Under the pieces are notes generated by a model, which made no database searches, was not told the origin of the DNA, and worked only from the letters and a program-made list of their open reading frames with translations. Positions 15,149 to 23,872 of a DNA stretch of 64,000 bases are shown in pieces. The position numbers and the translations under genes are program-made. Source of the DNA: Aquabacter sp965279295 (GTDB lineage: Bacteria; Pseudomonadota; Alphaproteobacteria; Rhizobiales; Xanthobacteraceae); NCBI GenBank assembly GCA_965279295.1, contig CBDIHQ010000015.1; one strand, 5' to 3'. The number at the start of each line of letters is the position of its first letter. The first letter of the stretch is position 1.

Positions 15149-16425
15149 GCGAGCGACGGCCCGACGCCATAGAGCGGTCGGTGCCATTTATGCCCCATCA
15201 GGTTCGCCACGACCTTCTCGGGCGCCTCAACCTTGGTCAGGCGGTCCTCGAACGTGTGTCGAAGGGAGTAAAGGCTCTGTCCCACCTCCGGACGTAACTT
15301 CCGGGCGTCCAGGGCATTGTTCACCAACCCCGACAGGCTATCGCCCTTGTCCATATAGCGGGGGAAGCCATTGGGCTGCAGCTTCATTGCTTCCAGTGCG
15401 ACGCCGACCAGCGGGATCTCGCGCTTCGACTGATCAGTCTTCATTTCCCGGCCGTCGGGTCGAACCAGCACATGCGGGATCTCATGGTCGAGGATGATGG
15501 TCGACTCATTGAGGTTGCATGCCTCGGATAGGCGAAGGCCTGTCTCGGCGATCAGAAAAATGCACCGCCGAGCCTCCTCATTGAGATCGTCGAATACACC
15601 TTCGGCAAGGAAATGCGCTTGGACAAACTCGGGCGGGTAGGCGGTTCGCTGGCGGTCGCGGCCACCGCGAATGCTGGCCTTGTCGAAAATCGGCTTTAGG
15701 TCGAGCTGTTTCGATTCGGCGATATCGCGGAACATCGAAGCCACACGACCGATCGCCTTGTTCGCCGTGTCGATTTCGATTTCCTCCGCCATCACACGGT
15801 CTAGGAGGACCTGGCGAAAGGTCAGGACGTCTTGCCGGGACAGGTCGCTCATCGGCTTGTTGCCGCTGATGGCCTCGACGAAGGTGTTGAGGGCCGTCAC
15901 GCGCTGCACCCGCCAGCGGTGCATCTGCCGCGGGGATTTGCTCTTGAGCGCCGCCGCATTGATCGCTTCAAATTCCACGGCCATGTCAGCGACCATGAAC
16001 ACCGGCGGAGCCTCGCCACCGAGGATTGCCGCAACCTCCTGTCGGACTTCCACCGTCTCGCGGGCTTCCAGCATCTCCAGCCGCTTCACGATCGCTTCGA
16101 GGGCCAGCAATTGGGCTGCATCGTGCGCTGGCAGGTAGGGCACCCCCAGGGTGCGGGCTTTCTTGAGAGCCTCGCGGTAGCGGTTGGAGGCATCGGGATC
16201 AACGCCGTCCCGCTTCTCCCGCCAGAACCTCACAAGGTCGGCGTCCAGCTCCTGCACCTTCTTACTCGCGGCTACGCCTCGGGGGTCGTCAACGACCCGA
16301 ATTCCCGTGGTGAGCTGGATGATGCCTCGATCATCGACCCTGACGAATTCCTTTGGAACCCGCCTGACCAGATACCAAAAGCCATTGCGCTTATGCGGGG
16401 TAGCCGCCTTCGCAGGACGCGGCAT
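15094..16425 (-). CDS. int: Tyrosine site-specific integrase
   Basis: 443 residues. The N-terminus (RNGFWYLVRRVPKEF) is the small arm-binding domain of DUF6538-type phage integrases. A SAM-like core-binding domain follows. The catalytic part has ETGLRLSEACNL (Arg I), YSLRHTFEDRL (H-x-x-R), LMGHKW and a final Tyr in RPLYGVGP. It recombines attP with attB and excises the prophage on induction. The gene starts 124 bases from the tRNA-Thr 3' end and points away from it, the normal layout for tRNA-integrating phages. No excisionase was recognised. Confidence 0.9.
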   Translation of the reverse strand: MPRPAKAATPHKRNGFWYLVRRVPKEFVRVDDRGIIQLTTGIRVVDDPRGVAASKKVQELDADLVRFWREKRDGVDPDASNRYREALKKARTLGVPYLPAHDAAQLLALEAIVKRLEMLEARETVEVRQEVAAILGGEAPPVFMVADMAVEFEAINAAALKSKSPRQMHRWRVQRVTALNTFVEAISGNKPMSDLSRQDVLTFRQVLLDRVMAEEIEIDTANKAIGRVASMFRDIAESKQLDLKPIFDKASIRGGRDRQRTAYPPEFVQAHFLAEGVFDDLNEEARRCIFLIAETGLRLSEACNLNESTIILDHEIPHVLVRPDGREMKTDQSKREIPLVGVALEAMKLQPNGFPRYMDKGDSLSGLVNNALDARKLRPEVGQSLYSLRHTFEDRLTKVEAPEKVVANLMGHKWHRPLYGVGPSLAQKLEWLSRIAFRPPSRV

Positions 16426-16590
16426 CGCGGTTCCCCGGTGAGGTGTTTGTTGTGCGATTTGTTATGCGAAAACCCGCAGATAAACGCAATATGCAATTTT
16501 GTGAGCGATAACAATCGTTCATTTGCAACGGTTTGCGGGAAAAATGTATGGTGCCGCTTGAGGGATTCGAACCCCCGACCCCCTCATTAC
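16426..16590. other. Prophage-chromosome junction (putative att half site)
   Basis: The region runs from the integrase start into the 3' half of tRNA-Thr. The tRNA is complete here, so the crossover core is likely within its 3' part (about 16549-16590). Between gene and tRNA are candidate arm sites: an inverted CCCGCA / TGCGGG pair (16473-16478 and 16534-16539) and TTGTGAGCGATAACAAT at 16499-16515. The integrase promoter must also lie here. The matching repeat should be at the other prophage end, outside the window. Confidence 0.5.
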
Positions 16591-16624
16591 GAATGAGGTG
16601 CTCTACCAGCTGAGCTAAAGCGGC
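16549..16624 (-). tRNA. tRNA-Thr (anticodon CGT)
   Basis: A 73-base cloverleaf plus encoded CCA. The acceptor pairs GCCGCTT with AAGCGGC, the anticodon arm is CCTCA-TTCGTAA-TGAGG with anticodon CGT (reads ACG), and the T loop is GGTTCGAATCC. The 3' end faces the integrase, marking it as the probable attachment gene. Confidence 0.95.
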
Positions 16625-16815
16625 TCCGAGGCTTTGCCTCTTCCTGGTGCATAAAATGCACTGGGCGAACCTACGGCGCGAGGCCGTCTGTTCGTTGACG
16701 ACCTCATACGTGCCTGCGATCCGACTTGCAAGGGTGCGTGCGTCTGCGAGGAGCGCGGCTCACAGGCTTGGCGTGGCGCTTGCCTCCGACGGTTAGCGCC
16801 GCTAACGCTCTGAGC

Positions 16816-17046
16816 ATGTCCACAGAGAGTGAGAAAAAAGCCCGGCTTGCCAGCGCACTGCGCGCCAATCTCGCGCGTCGAAAGGCACAGGGCCGCGCCC
16901 GTGCCGCGCAGGATGATGACGCGCCCATCCCGGACGGGGAGAGGCTCACGGATGGCGAGCAGGACGAGGCCCAGAATGAGGCGGCAGCGTCCGAAGCATC
17001 CCAGGCGCGCACCGCGCGCATTGTGCACGGGGATGGAGAAGGCTAG
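16816..17046 (+). CDS. Small charged protein upstream of murA
   Basis: 76 residues starting MSTESEKKARLASALRANLA, with a basic N-terminal helix and a disordered acidic tail. Short proteins with the RLA[AS]ALRANL pattern precede murA in several Hyphomicrobiales, to my knowledge. The ATG at 16816 is chosen because conservation begins there. Function unknown; cotranscription with murA is likely. Confidence 0.6.
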   Translation: MSTESEKKARLASALRANLARRKAQGRARAAQDDDAPIPDGERLTDGEQDEAQNEAAASEASQARTARIVHGDGEG

Positions 17047-17107
17047 ATCAGTTTCAAATCGATGCGCGCACCGCGCGCGCCACCCGCAGCCGGGAGCCTT
17101 ACTTCGC

Positions 17108-18397
17108 ATGGATAAGATCAGGATCGTCGGCGGCCACTCCCTCCGGGGCATCATTCCTATTTCCGGCGCCAAGAACGCCGCGCTGCCGCTGATGATCGCC
17201 GGCCTCCTGACCGAGGAGAAGCTGACCCTGGAAAATGTGCCGCGCCTTGCCGACGTGGCGCTGCTCCAGCGCATCCTCGGCAACCATGGCGTGGACATCA
17301 CCACCGCCGGAAAGCGCAATGGGGATGACCCCCATGCTGGCCAGACCCTTGAGATCGATGCCCGCGCCATCGTCGACACGACTGCACCTTATGACCTTGT
17401 CTCGCGGATGAGGGCGAGCTTCTGGGTGATCGCGCCGTTGATCGCCCGCATGGGTCAGGCGAAGGTGTCCTTGCCCGGCGGCTGCGCCATCGGAACCCGC
17501 CCTGTGGATTTCCACCTGGATGCGCTGCGGGCGCTCGGCGCGGAAATCGAGATCGATGCCGGCTATGTGGTCGCCAGCGCGCGCGATGGATTTGTCGGGG
17601 CGAGGATCGTGTTCCCGAAGGTGTCAGTGGGCGCGACCCACACGGCGTTGATGGCTGCGGCGACCGCACGCGGTGAGACCATCATAGAGAATGCCGCGCG
17701 GGAGCCGGAAGTCGGTGATCTCGCCGCTTGCCTCGTGAAGATGGGCGCCCGTATTTCCGGCGCCGGCACGTCGACCATCCATATTGAAGGCGTGCCCCGG
17801 TTGCGCGGTGCGCGCCATGCGGTTCTGCCCGACCGGATCGAGACCGGGACCTATGCCATGGCGACCGCCATGGTGGGCGGCGACGTGATGCTTGCCGGCG
17901 CGCGGGTGGATCTGCTGGAAAGTGCCTTGGATACGCTGCGCGCCTCCGGTGCCGAGATCGACGCGACCAACGAGGGCATTCGCGTGCGCCGCAACGGCAA
18001 CGGCATCCTGCCTGTGGACATTTCCACCGCGCCGTTCCCGGGCTTTCCCACGGATCTTCAGGCGCAATTCATGGCGCTGATGACCCGTGCGCGCGGACGC
18101 TCGCATATCCGCGAGACCATCTTTGAAAACCGCTTCATGCATGTGCAGGAACTGGCGCGGCTGGGCGCTCATATTCAGCTCGACGGCGATACCGCGACAA
18201 TCGAAGGCACCGACAGGCTGAAGGGTGCGCCGGTGATGGCAACGGACCTGCGTGCTTCGGTGTCCCTGGTGATCGCAGCGCTGGCGGCGGAAGGGGAGAC
18301 CATGGTTCAGCGGGTCTACCATTTGGACCGTGGGTTTGAACGGCTGGAAGAAAAACTCGCGCGCTGCGGCGCTGAGATCGAACGCATTAGCTCCTGA
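17108..18397 (+). CDS. murA: UDP-N-acetylglucosamine 1-carboxyvinyltransferase
   Basis: 429 residues, full length. MurA transfers enolpyruvate from PEP to UDP-GlcNAc, the first committed step of peptidoglycan synthesis. The substrate-binding KN pair is at K22/N23 (SGAKNAALP) and the catalytic, fosfomycin-reactive cysteine is C126 in PGGCAIGTRP. Later family blocks include YAMATAMVGGDV and FPTDLQAQFMAL. It heads a run of same-strand genes down to yacG. Confidence 0.97.
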   Translation: MDKIRIVGGHSLRGIIPISGAKNAALPLMIAGLLTEEKLTLENVPRLADVALLQRILGNHGVDITTAGKRNGDDPHAGQTLEIDARAIVDTTAPYDLVSRMRASFWVIAPLIARMGQAKVSLPGGCAIGTRPVDFHLDALRALGAEIEIDAGYVVASARDGFVGARIVFPKVSVGATHTALMAAATARGETIIENAAREPEVGDLAACLVKMGARISGAGTSTIHIEGVPRLRGARHAVLPDRIETGTYAMATAMVGGDVMLAGARVDLLESALDTLRASGAEIDATNEGIRVRRNGNGILPVDISTAPFPGFPTDLQAQFMALMTRARGRSHIRETIFENRFMHVQELARLGAHIQLDGDTATIEGTDRLKGAPVMATDLRASVSLVIAALAAEGETMVQRVYHLDRGFERLEEKLARCGAEIERISS

Positions 18398-18465
18398 CGC
18401 TTCAGGCCCTTGATCCGGTGGCGGGTCGTCGCCACCTGTGGGTCAAGAGAACGAGGAAAAACCCC

Positions 18466-18915
18466 ATGGATGCTCTCAAGCTTCTCGCGCTGGACGAGGA
18501 AGACCTGGCGATCATCTCGGCCCATCTCCAGGATGCGGTGGTAAAGGTGGGAGACATGGGTTTCCTGTCAAAGAGCCAGCGTTTTGCCCTTGTGCTGAAC
18601 CGTTTCGACTGGGACCAGAAGGAAACCGCCGAGCAATATGTCCGGCGTCGCACCGGCTTGCATTTTGAGCGGGTGCGCAATGTCCGATTTCGGGGGTTCG
18701 ATCCCGCATCGCGTGAAGCCGTCCTCAACCTGCTGGCGGTGACGTTCGAGGAGACCGAGGCGCCCTCCGGTGTGGTGACGCTGGCTTTCTCCGGCGGCAC
18801 GGACATCCGTTTCGAGGTGGAATGCATCGAGGCCCGCCTGTCCGATCTCGGCCCTGCCTGGGGTTGTCCCCGTGCGCCCGAGCACAAGGGAGCTGTGGGC
18901 GCCGCCGAAAGCTAA
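18466..18915 (+). CDS. DUF2948 family protein
   Basis: 149 residues matching the alphaproteobacterial DUF2948 family: LLALDEEDLAIISAHLQDAV, FALVLNRFDWD, ERVRNVRFRGFD, and LAFSGGTDIRFEVECIEARL near the end. It is typically found between murA and hisD, as here. Biochemical function is unknown. Confidence 0.85.
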   Translation: MDALKLLALDEEDLAIISAHLQDAVVKVGDMGFLSKSQRFALVLNRFDWDQKETAEQYVRRRTGLHFERVRNVRFRGFDPASREAVLNLLAVTFEETEAPSGVVTLAFSGGTDIRFEVECIEARLSDLGPAWGCPRAPEHKGAVGAAES

Positions 18916-19002
18916 GCGGTCTGGCCGGGGCCTGATGGGCTTGACCGCGCTCGTGGCCAAATCCCCGTTCACCTTTGCCCGCACATGTTCTATCGAAGCG
19001 GC

Positions 19003-20310
19003 ATGCCGATCCGCCTCGATACCCGCACCCCAGATTTCGCCGCCGATTTCACGCAATTCCTCTCAGGGAAGCGGGAATCCTCCGCCGATGTGGCCAGCAT
19101 CGTCGCCGGCATCATCGCCGATGTCAGGGAGAACGGTGATGCGGCGCTGATCGCGCTGTCCAAGACATTCGACCGTGTGGACCTGGAGCGTCTGGGCATC
19201 CGCGTGTCCGGCGCCGAAATCGACGCGGCTCTCGCCAGCATCCCAGAGGACACGCTCGCCGCCCTCAGCTTCGCGAAGGCGCGCATCGAGGCGCACCACG
19301 GTCGCCAGAAGCCGAAGGACGAGCGCTACACCGACGCTGTCGGCGTGGAACTCGGCCAGCGATGGACGCCGGTGGATGCGGTGGGGCTCTATGTTCCGGG
19401 CGGCACCGCCGCCTACCCCTCATCCGTGCTGATGAATGCGGTTCCGGCGAAGGTGGCGGGCGTTCCGCGCATCGTCATGGTGGTGCCTTCGCCCGATGGC
19501 GAGATCGCGCCTTTGGTTCTGGCTGCGGCCCGCATTGCGGGTGTGGACGAGGTGTATCGCGTGGGTGGAGCCCAGGCGGTGGCGGCGCTGGCCTATGGCA
19601 CGCAGACCATTGCGCCGGTGGATAAGATCGTCGGCCCCGGCAACGCCTTCGTGGCGGCCGCCAAGCGCCAGGTGTTCGGCAAGGTCGGCATCGACATGGT
19701 GGCCGGGCCGTCCGAGGTGCTCATCCTCGCGGATGGCGATGCGAACCCGGACTGGATCGCGGCCGATCTGCTGGCCCAGGCGGAGCACGACACGGCGGCA
19801 CAATCCATTCTTATCACCGATTCCGCCGATCTCGCCGCGCGGGTGGAGCGCAGCGTCGAGGACATGCTGAAAACCCTGCCGCGTGTCGAGATCGCCTCGG
19901 AATCCTGGCGCGTGCATGGTTCGATCATCCTTGTCGGCTCCTGGGACGAAGCGATCGACCTCACAAACCGGATCGCGCCCGAGCACCTGGAAATCCACAC
20001 CGCAGATGCCGAGGATCTGGCTGCAAGGGTTCGCCATGCCGGCGCGATCTTCATCGGCCCCTATACGCCCGAGGCGATCGGCGATTATGTGGGCGGCACC
20101 AACCATGTGCTGCCGACCGCACGCTCCGCGCGCTTCTCGTCTGGCCTGGGCGTGCTTGACTTCATGAAGCGGACCTCGATCCTCAAATGCGGGCCGGAGG
20201 CGCTGCGGCTCCTCGGTCCGGCGGCCGTGAGGCTGTCACAGGTCGAGCGTCTTGATGCTCATGGGCGTTCCATTCTCGTGCGGTCCAATGCCGGATCGGA
20301 GGCAGGTTGA
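19003..20310 (+). CDS. hisD: Histidinol dehydrogenase
   Basis: 435 residues. It oxidises L-histidinol to L-histidine in two NAD-dependent steps. Visible signatures are GLYVPGGTAAYPSSVLMNAV, VGGAQAVAALAYGT, KIVGPGNAFVAAAKRQVFG, VGIDMVAGPSEVLILAD and AEHDTAAQSILIT with the zinc and catalytic residues, and NHVLPTARSARFSSGL. I prefer the ATG at 19003 (MPIRLDTRTPDF) over 18985 because the family length is about 430. The next gene starts one base after the stop. Confidence 0.97.
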   Translation: MPIRLDTRTPDFAADFTQFLSGKRESSADVASIVAGIIADVRENGDAALIALSKTFDRVDLERLGIRVSGAEIDAALASIPEDTLAALSFAKARIEAHHGRQKPKDERYTDAVGVELGQRWTPVDAVGLYVPGGTAAYPSSVLMNAVPAKVAGVPRIVMVVPSPDGEIAPLVLAAARIAGVDEVYRVGGAQAVAALAYGTQTIAPVDKIVGPGNAFVAAAKRQVFGKVGIDMVAGPSEVLILADGDANPDWIAADLLAQAEHDTAAQSILITDSADLAARVERSVEDMLKTLPRVEIASESWRVHGSIILVGSWDEAIDLTNRIAPEHLEIHTADAEDLAARVRHAGAIFIGPYTPEAIGDYVGGTNHVLPTARSARFSSGLGVLDFMKRTSILKCGPEALRLLGPAAVRLSQVERLDAHGRSILVRSNAGSEAG

Positions 20311-20311
20311 G

Positions 20312-20821
20312 ATGAATGACGCCACCTCGACGAAGACGGCGCAGGGCGGCCCCACCCGCCGCCTGTGTGCCATTACGCTCGATGACGCCTCCATCGGCCG
20401 CGGCGGCGCGGATGTGGAGCACGAGCGGGCGACCGCCATCTACGATTTGCTGGAAGAAAACACCTTCACGCCCGCGAACGATCCGGGGGAGGGGCCTTAC
20501 ACCCTCCATATCGGCCTGATCGATAACCGGCTGGTGCTGGACGTGAAGCGTGAGCTTGGCGACGCGGTGGTGCAGCACCACCTCTCGCTCACTCCGTTCC
20601 GCAAGGTGGTGAAGGATTATTTCCTGATCTGCGAGAGCTATTACCAAGCGATCCGCACCGCATCGCCCACCCAGATTGAAGCCATCGACATGGGGCGTCG
20701 TGGCCTGCACAACGAGGGGTCGGAGCTGCTGCAGGAGCGGTTGAAAGATAAGATCGACCTGGATTTCGACACCGCCCGGCGCCTGTTCACACTCATTTGC
20801 GCGCTCCACTGGAGAGGCTGA
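20312..20821 (+). CDS. UPF0262 family protein
   Basis: 169 residues. Family blocks are LCAITLDDASIGRGGADVEH, ERATAIYDLLEENTF, LHIGLIDNRLVLDVK, LSLTPFRKVVKDYFLICESY and GRRGLHNEGSELLQERL. UPF0262 proteins regularly follow hisD in Hyphomicrobiales. Function unknown. It is tightly packed between hisD and the phosphatase gene, so probably in one operon. Confidence 0.9.
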   Translation: MNDATSTKTAQGGPTRRLCAITLDDASIGRGGADVEHERATAIYDLLEENTFTPANDPGEGPYTLHIGLIDNRLVLDVKRELGDAVVQHHLSLTPFRKVVKDYFLICESYYQAIRTASPTQIEAIDMGRRGLHNEGSELLQERLKDKIDLDFDTARRLFTLICALHWRG

Positions 20822-20822
20822 G

Positions 20823-21284
20823 GTGAGCGCCGTTTCCGCGCCGGTACGATCTTCGCGTCCGCAGTCTGTGCTGTTCATGTGCGGCCAGAACGTGGTGCGC
20901 TCGGTGATGGCGGAAGCCATTGCCAAGCACCTGTTCGGCAAATCCGTCTATGTGAAATCCGCAGGCGTGATCGCGGGCGATCCTGACCCGTTCGTGGCGA
21001 GCGTGATGGATGAGATGGGGCTCGACGTGAAGCGCCATCGTCCGCACAGCGTCGAGGACCTGGAGGAATACGAGGGCCTGGGCTTCGACCTCGCCATCTC
21101 GCTTTCGCCCGACGCGCACCACAAGGCGCTGGAACTCACCCGCACCAACGCGCTCGACGTTGAGTATTGGCCGACCTCCGACCCGACTCTCGAGACCGGC
21201 AATCGCGAGCAGCGCATGGAGGCGTACCGCGCCGTGCGGGACGAGTTGGAAAACAAAATCAGGGCGCGGCTGCGCCAAACCTGA
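20823..21284 (+). CDS. Low-molecular-weight phosphatase / arsenate reductase-like protein
   Basis: 153 residues from a GTG one base after the previous stop. The P-loop is FMCGQNVVRSVMAEA, keeping the Cys-x5-Arg of the LMW phosphotyrosine phosphatase fold but with Gln-Asn-Val-Val instead of the usual Asn-x-Cys-Arg context. A C-terminal ... EYWPTSDPT carries the general-acid Asp in a DP motif. The family includes arsenate reductases and protein phosphatases; the substrate cannot be assigned. Its usual place is between UPF0262 and infA/maf. Confidence 0.75.
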   Translation: MSAVSAPVRSSRPQSVLFMCGQNVVRSVMAEAIAKHLFGKSVYVKSAGVIAGDPDPFVASVMDEMGLDVKRHRPHSVEDLEEYEGLGFDLAISLSPDAHHKALELTRTNALDVEYWPTSDPTLETGNREQRMEAYRAVRDELENKIRARLRQT

Positions 21285-21376
21285 GTGAAAATCGCATAAC
21301 GCGCGGGGATGCGCTGCCACGCCCTTTCGGCTAGCTTCCGGCCCATGTTTGGACGGCAGGTTCTAGCGAGGCGCAT

Positions 21377-21997
21377 GTGAACGACCGGGTGAAGCTCGTA
21401 TTGGCGTCAGGTTCTCCGCGCCGTCTTGCCCTGCTCAACCAGGCCGGCATCGAGCCGGATGTGCTGATGCCGGCTGAAATCGACGAGACACCCGGAAAGG
21501 GTGAGTTGCCGCGCCGTCTGGCCCTGCGTCTCGCGCAGCAAAAGGGCGAGCTGGTGGCGATGCGCGCGCGCGAAGCGGGCATCAGTGCCATCACGGTTTC
21601 GGCCGACACCGTGGTGGCGGTTGGTCGCCGCGTGCTGCCGAAGCCAGAAGTTCAGGACGAGGCGGAGCATTGCCTGCGCCTGCTCTCCGGCCGCTCCCAT
21701 CGGGTCTACACCGGCCTGTGCGTGGTCTCGGTGCGAGGGCGGGTCCGTACCCGCCTCGTGGAGACCCGGCTGCGGTTCCGCCGCCTTTCGGGTGATGATA
21801 TCGCCGCCTATCTCGCCAGCGGCGAATGGCGCGGCAAGGCTGGCGGATACGCGATCCAGGGTGTGGCGGGTTCGTTCGTGGTGAAGCTCACTGGGTCCTA
21901 TTCCAGCGTCGTCGGCTTGCCGCTGGCCGAGACGGTGGCGCTGCTGTCCGGCGAGGGATACCCGGTGCGCGCGGGTTGGGGCGAGCGCGCGGCATGA
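21377..21997 (+). CDS. maf: Maf family nucleoside triphosphate pyrophosphatase
   Basis: 206 residues with a GTG start at 21377 (the ATG two bases earlier is followed at once by a stop). Maf signatures are LVLASGSPRRLALLNQAGI (phosphate binding), VSADTVVAVG (catalytic Asp), LLSGRSHRVYTGL and GKAGGYAIQGVAGSFV. Maf proteins hydrolyse modified or non-canonical NTPs. The stop overlaps the yacG start. Confidence 0.93.
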   Translation: MNDRVKLVLASGSPRRLALLNQAGIEPDVLMPAEIDETPGKGELPRRLALRLAQQKGELVAMRAREAGISAITVSADTVVAVGRRVLPKPEVQDEAEHCLRLLSGRSHRVYTGLCVVSVRGRVRTRLVETRLRFRRLSGDDIAAYLASGEWRGKAGGYAIQGVAGSFVVKLTGSYSSVVGLPLAETVALLSGEGYPVRAGWGERAA

Positions 21998-22191
21998 ACG
22001 ACACACCTAAAATCACTGCGCCAGCCTGCCCGATCTGCGGCAAGCCCGTAATGGAGAAATATCGCCCGTTCTGCTCCAAGCGGTGTGCCGACGTGGATCT
22101 CCATCGCTGGCTTACCGGCGCCTATGCGATCCCCGTGACTGAGGAAGACGACGAGGACGGGGACAACTCGGAGCCTGGCCCGCGTTCCTGA
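21994..22191 (+). CDS. yacG: DNA gyrase inhibitor YacG
   Basis: 65 residues. The zinc site is CPICGKP ... FCSKRCADVDLHRWL (four Cys), followed by an acidic tail. YacG binds GyrB and inhibits gyrase. Overlaps maf by ATGA, the conserved order. The start agrees with the family. Confidence 0.95.
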   Translation: MNDTPKITAPACPICGKPVMEKYRPFCSKRCADVDLHRWLTGAYAIPVTEEDDEDGDNSEPGPRS

Positions 22192-22340
22192 GCCGAGCGC
22201 AGGCGCGGCGGTAGAATTGTCCCAAGGGGGTGTTGCCGCAACGCGCGCCGGGCTATGGATGGCGGGACCTTGCCCAGCCGCCCCGTGGCCGCATCGCCGC
22301 CACGGCGAGGCGCCGGGCGCGCTCTTTCAGGAGGACGCGC

Positions 22341-23825
22341 ATGACCGTCATGGCCTATGCCGCACCGGCGACCCTGCCTGATTTCCGCACCGACGCCTTT
22401 ATTGGCGGCCGCTTCGTGCCGGCCCGCAGCGGCCGCCGCTTCACCTCCTACAACCCCGCTACCGGCAAGCCGCTGGCGGAAGTCGCGTCCTGCAATGCGG
22501 AGGACGTCAACTCGGCGGTGGCCGCCGCCCGCGCCGCTTTTGAGGATCGCCGCTGGGCCGGCCTGAAGCCGGGCGAGCGCAAGTGCATCCTGGTGCGTTT
22601 CGCCGAGTTGGTGCGAGCCAACCGCGATGTCTTGGCCCTGACCGAGACGTTGAACATGGGCAAGCCCATTTCGGACGCCAAGGCCATCGACGTGCGCGCC
22701 ACCGCCGACTGCATCGCCTATTACGGCGAGGCCGCGGACAAGGTTTATGGCGAGATCGCGCCCACCTCGGACGAAAACCTCGCGCTTATCCTGCGCGAGC
22801 CGCTTGGTGTGGTGGGCTGCGTGACGCCTTGGAATTTCCCCATGATCATGGCGGCGTGGAAGTTCGCGCCAGCGCTGGCCATGGGCAATTCGGTGGTGCT
22901 GAAGCCGGCGGAGGAATCTCCGCTCACGGCGCTTCACCTTGCGGCGCTGGCGCAGGAAGCCGGCATTCCCGACGGCGTGTTCAACGTGGTGCCGGGCCTC
23001 GGCGAAGAGGCGGGCGCGGCGCTCGGGCGGCACATGGATGTTGACGCCATCGCGTTCACCGGCTCCACCGAGGTGGGGCGCTATTTCATGCGCTATTCCG
23101 CCGATACCAACCTGAAGCGCGTGTCGCTGGAATTGGGCGGCAAGACCGGTTTCGTGGTCGCCGCCGATGCGCGGGACCTCGACGCGGTGGCTGAAGCTGC
23201 GGCCGCCGGCATCTTCTTCAACCAGGGCGAGATGTGCACCGCCGGCTCCCGTCTGCTGGTGGACAACAAGATCAAGGATGCCCTCGTGGAACGCGTGGCG
23301 GCGCTCGCCGCCAAATGGATGCCGGCCGATCCGCTCGATCCCTCAGCACCTGCCGGTGCCGTCGTCAGCCGCCAGCATCAGCGCCGCATCCTCGATGCCA
23401 TCGCGCGAGGCCGCGCGGAGGGCGCGCGCCTGGTGACGGGTGGCGGCGCGGTGCTGGAGGAGACCGGCGGTGCCTTCGTCGCCCCGACCATTTTCGACAA
23501 TGTGGAGCCCGGTTCCTCGCTCTCCCAGCAGGAGATCTTTGGCCCGGTGCTCTCCGTGGTCGGCTTCGATGGGCTGGACGAAGCGGTGGAAATCGCCAAC
23601 GGCACCGTCTACGGCCTCGGCGCGGCCATATGGAGCGCGGACCTCGGCGCGGCGCACAAGGTCGCGCGGCGCTTCAAGGCGGGCGTCGTCTACGTCAATT
23701 GCTTCGATGCGGACGACATCACGGTGCCGTTCGGCGGCGTGAAGCAGTCCGGCTTCGGGCGCGACAAATCCTTGCACGCGCTGGAAAAATACTCCGACCT
23801 CAAGACCATCTGGACCCGCCTCTGA
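22341..23825 (+). CDS. puuC: Aldehyde dehydrogenase, PuuC-like
   Basis: 494 residues, full-length ALDH. Visible features are VTPWNFPMIMAAWKFAPALA (NAD site), FTGSTEVGRYF, the general-base Glu in LELGGKTG, the catalytic Cys in NQGEMCTAGSR, and EIFGPVLSV. It resembles gamma-glutamyl-gamma-aminobutyraldehyde / aminoaldehyde dehydrogenases. AGGAGG precedes the ATG. The following aminotransferase gene, 47 bases on, supports a role in putrescine or polyamine degradation: the transaminase makes an aminoaldehyde and this enzyme oxidises it. Confidence 0.8.
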   Translation: MTVMAYAAPATLPDFRTDAFIGGRFVPARSGRRFTSYNPATGKPLAEVASCNAEDVNSAVAAARAAFEDRRWAGLKPGERKCILVRFAELVRANRDVLALTETLNMGKPISDAKAIDVRATADCIAYYGEAADKVYGEIAPTSDENLALILREPLGVVGCVTPWNFPMIMAAWKFAPALAMGNSVVLKPAEESPLTALHLAALAQEAGIPDGVFNVVPGLGEEAGAALGRHMDVDAIAFTGSTEVGRYFMRYSADTNLKRVSLELGGKTGFVVAADARDLDAVAEAAAAGIFFNQGEMCTAGSRLLVDNKIKDALVERVAALAAKWMPADPLDPSAPAGAVVSRQHQRRILDAIARGRAEGARLVTGGGAVLEETGGAFVAPTIFDNVEPGSSLSQQEIFGPVLSVVGFDGLDEAVEIANGTVYGLGAAIWSADLGAAHKVARRFKAGVVYVNCFDADDITVPFGGVKQSGFGRDKSLHALEKYSDLKTIWTRL

Positions 23826-23872
23826 AAGCGGTCCGCTTCCCCTCAACCCTCTTTCCCAGGAGTGCGCCCATC

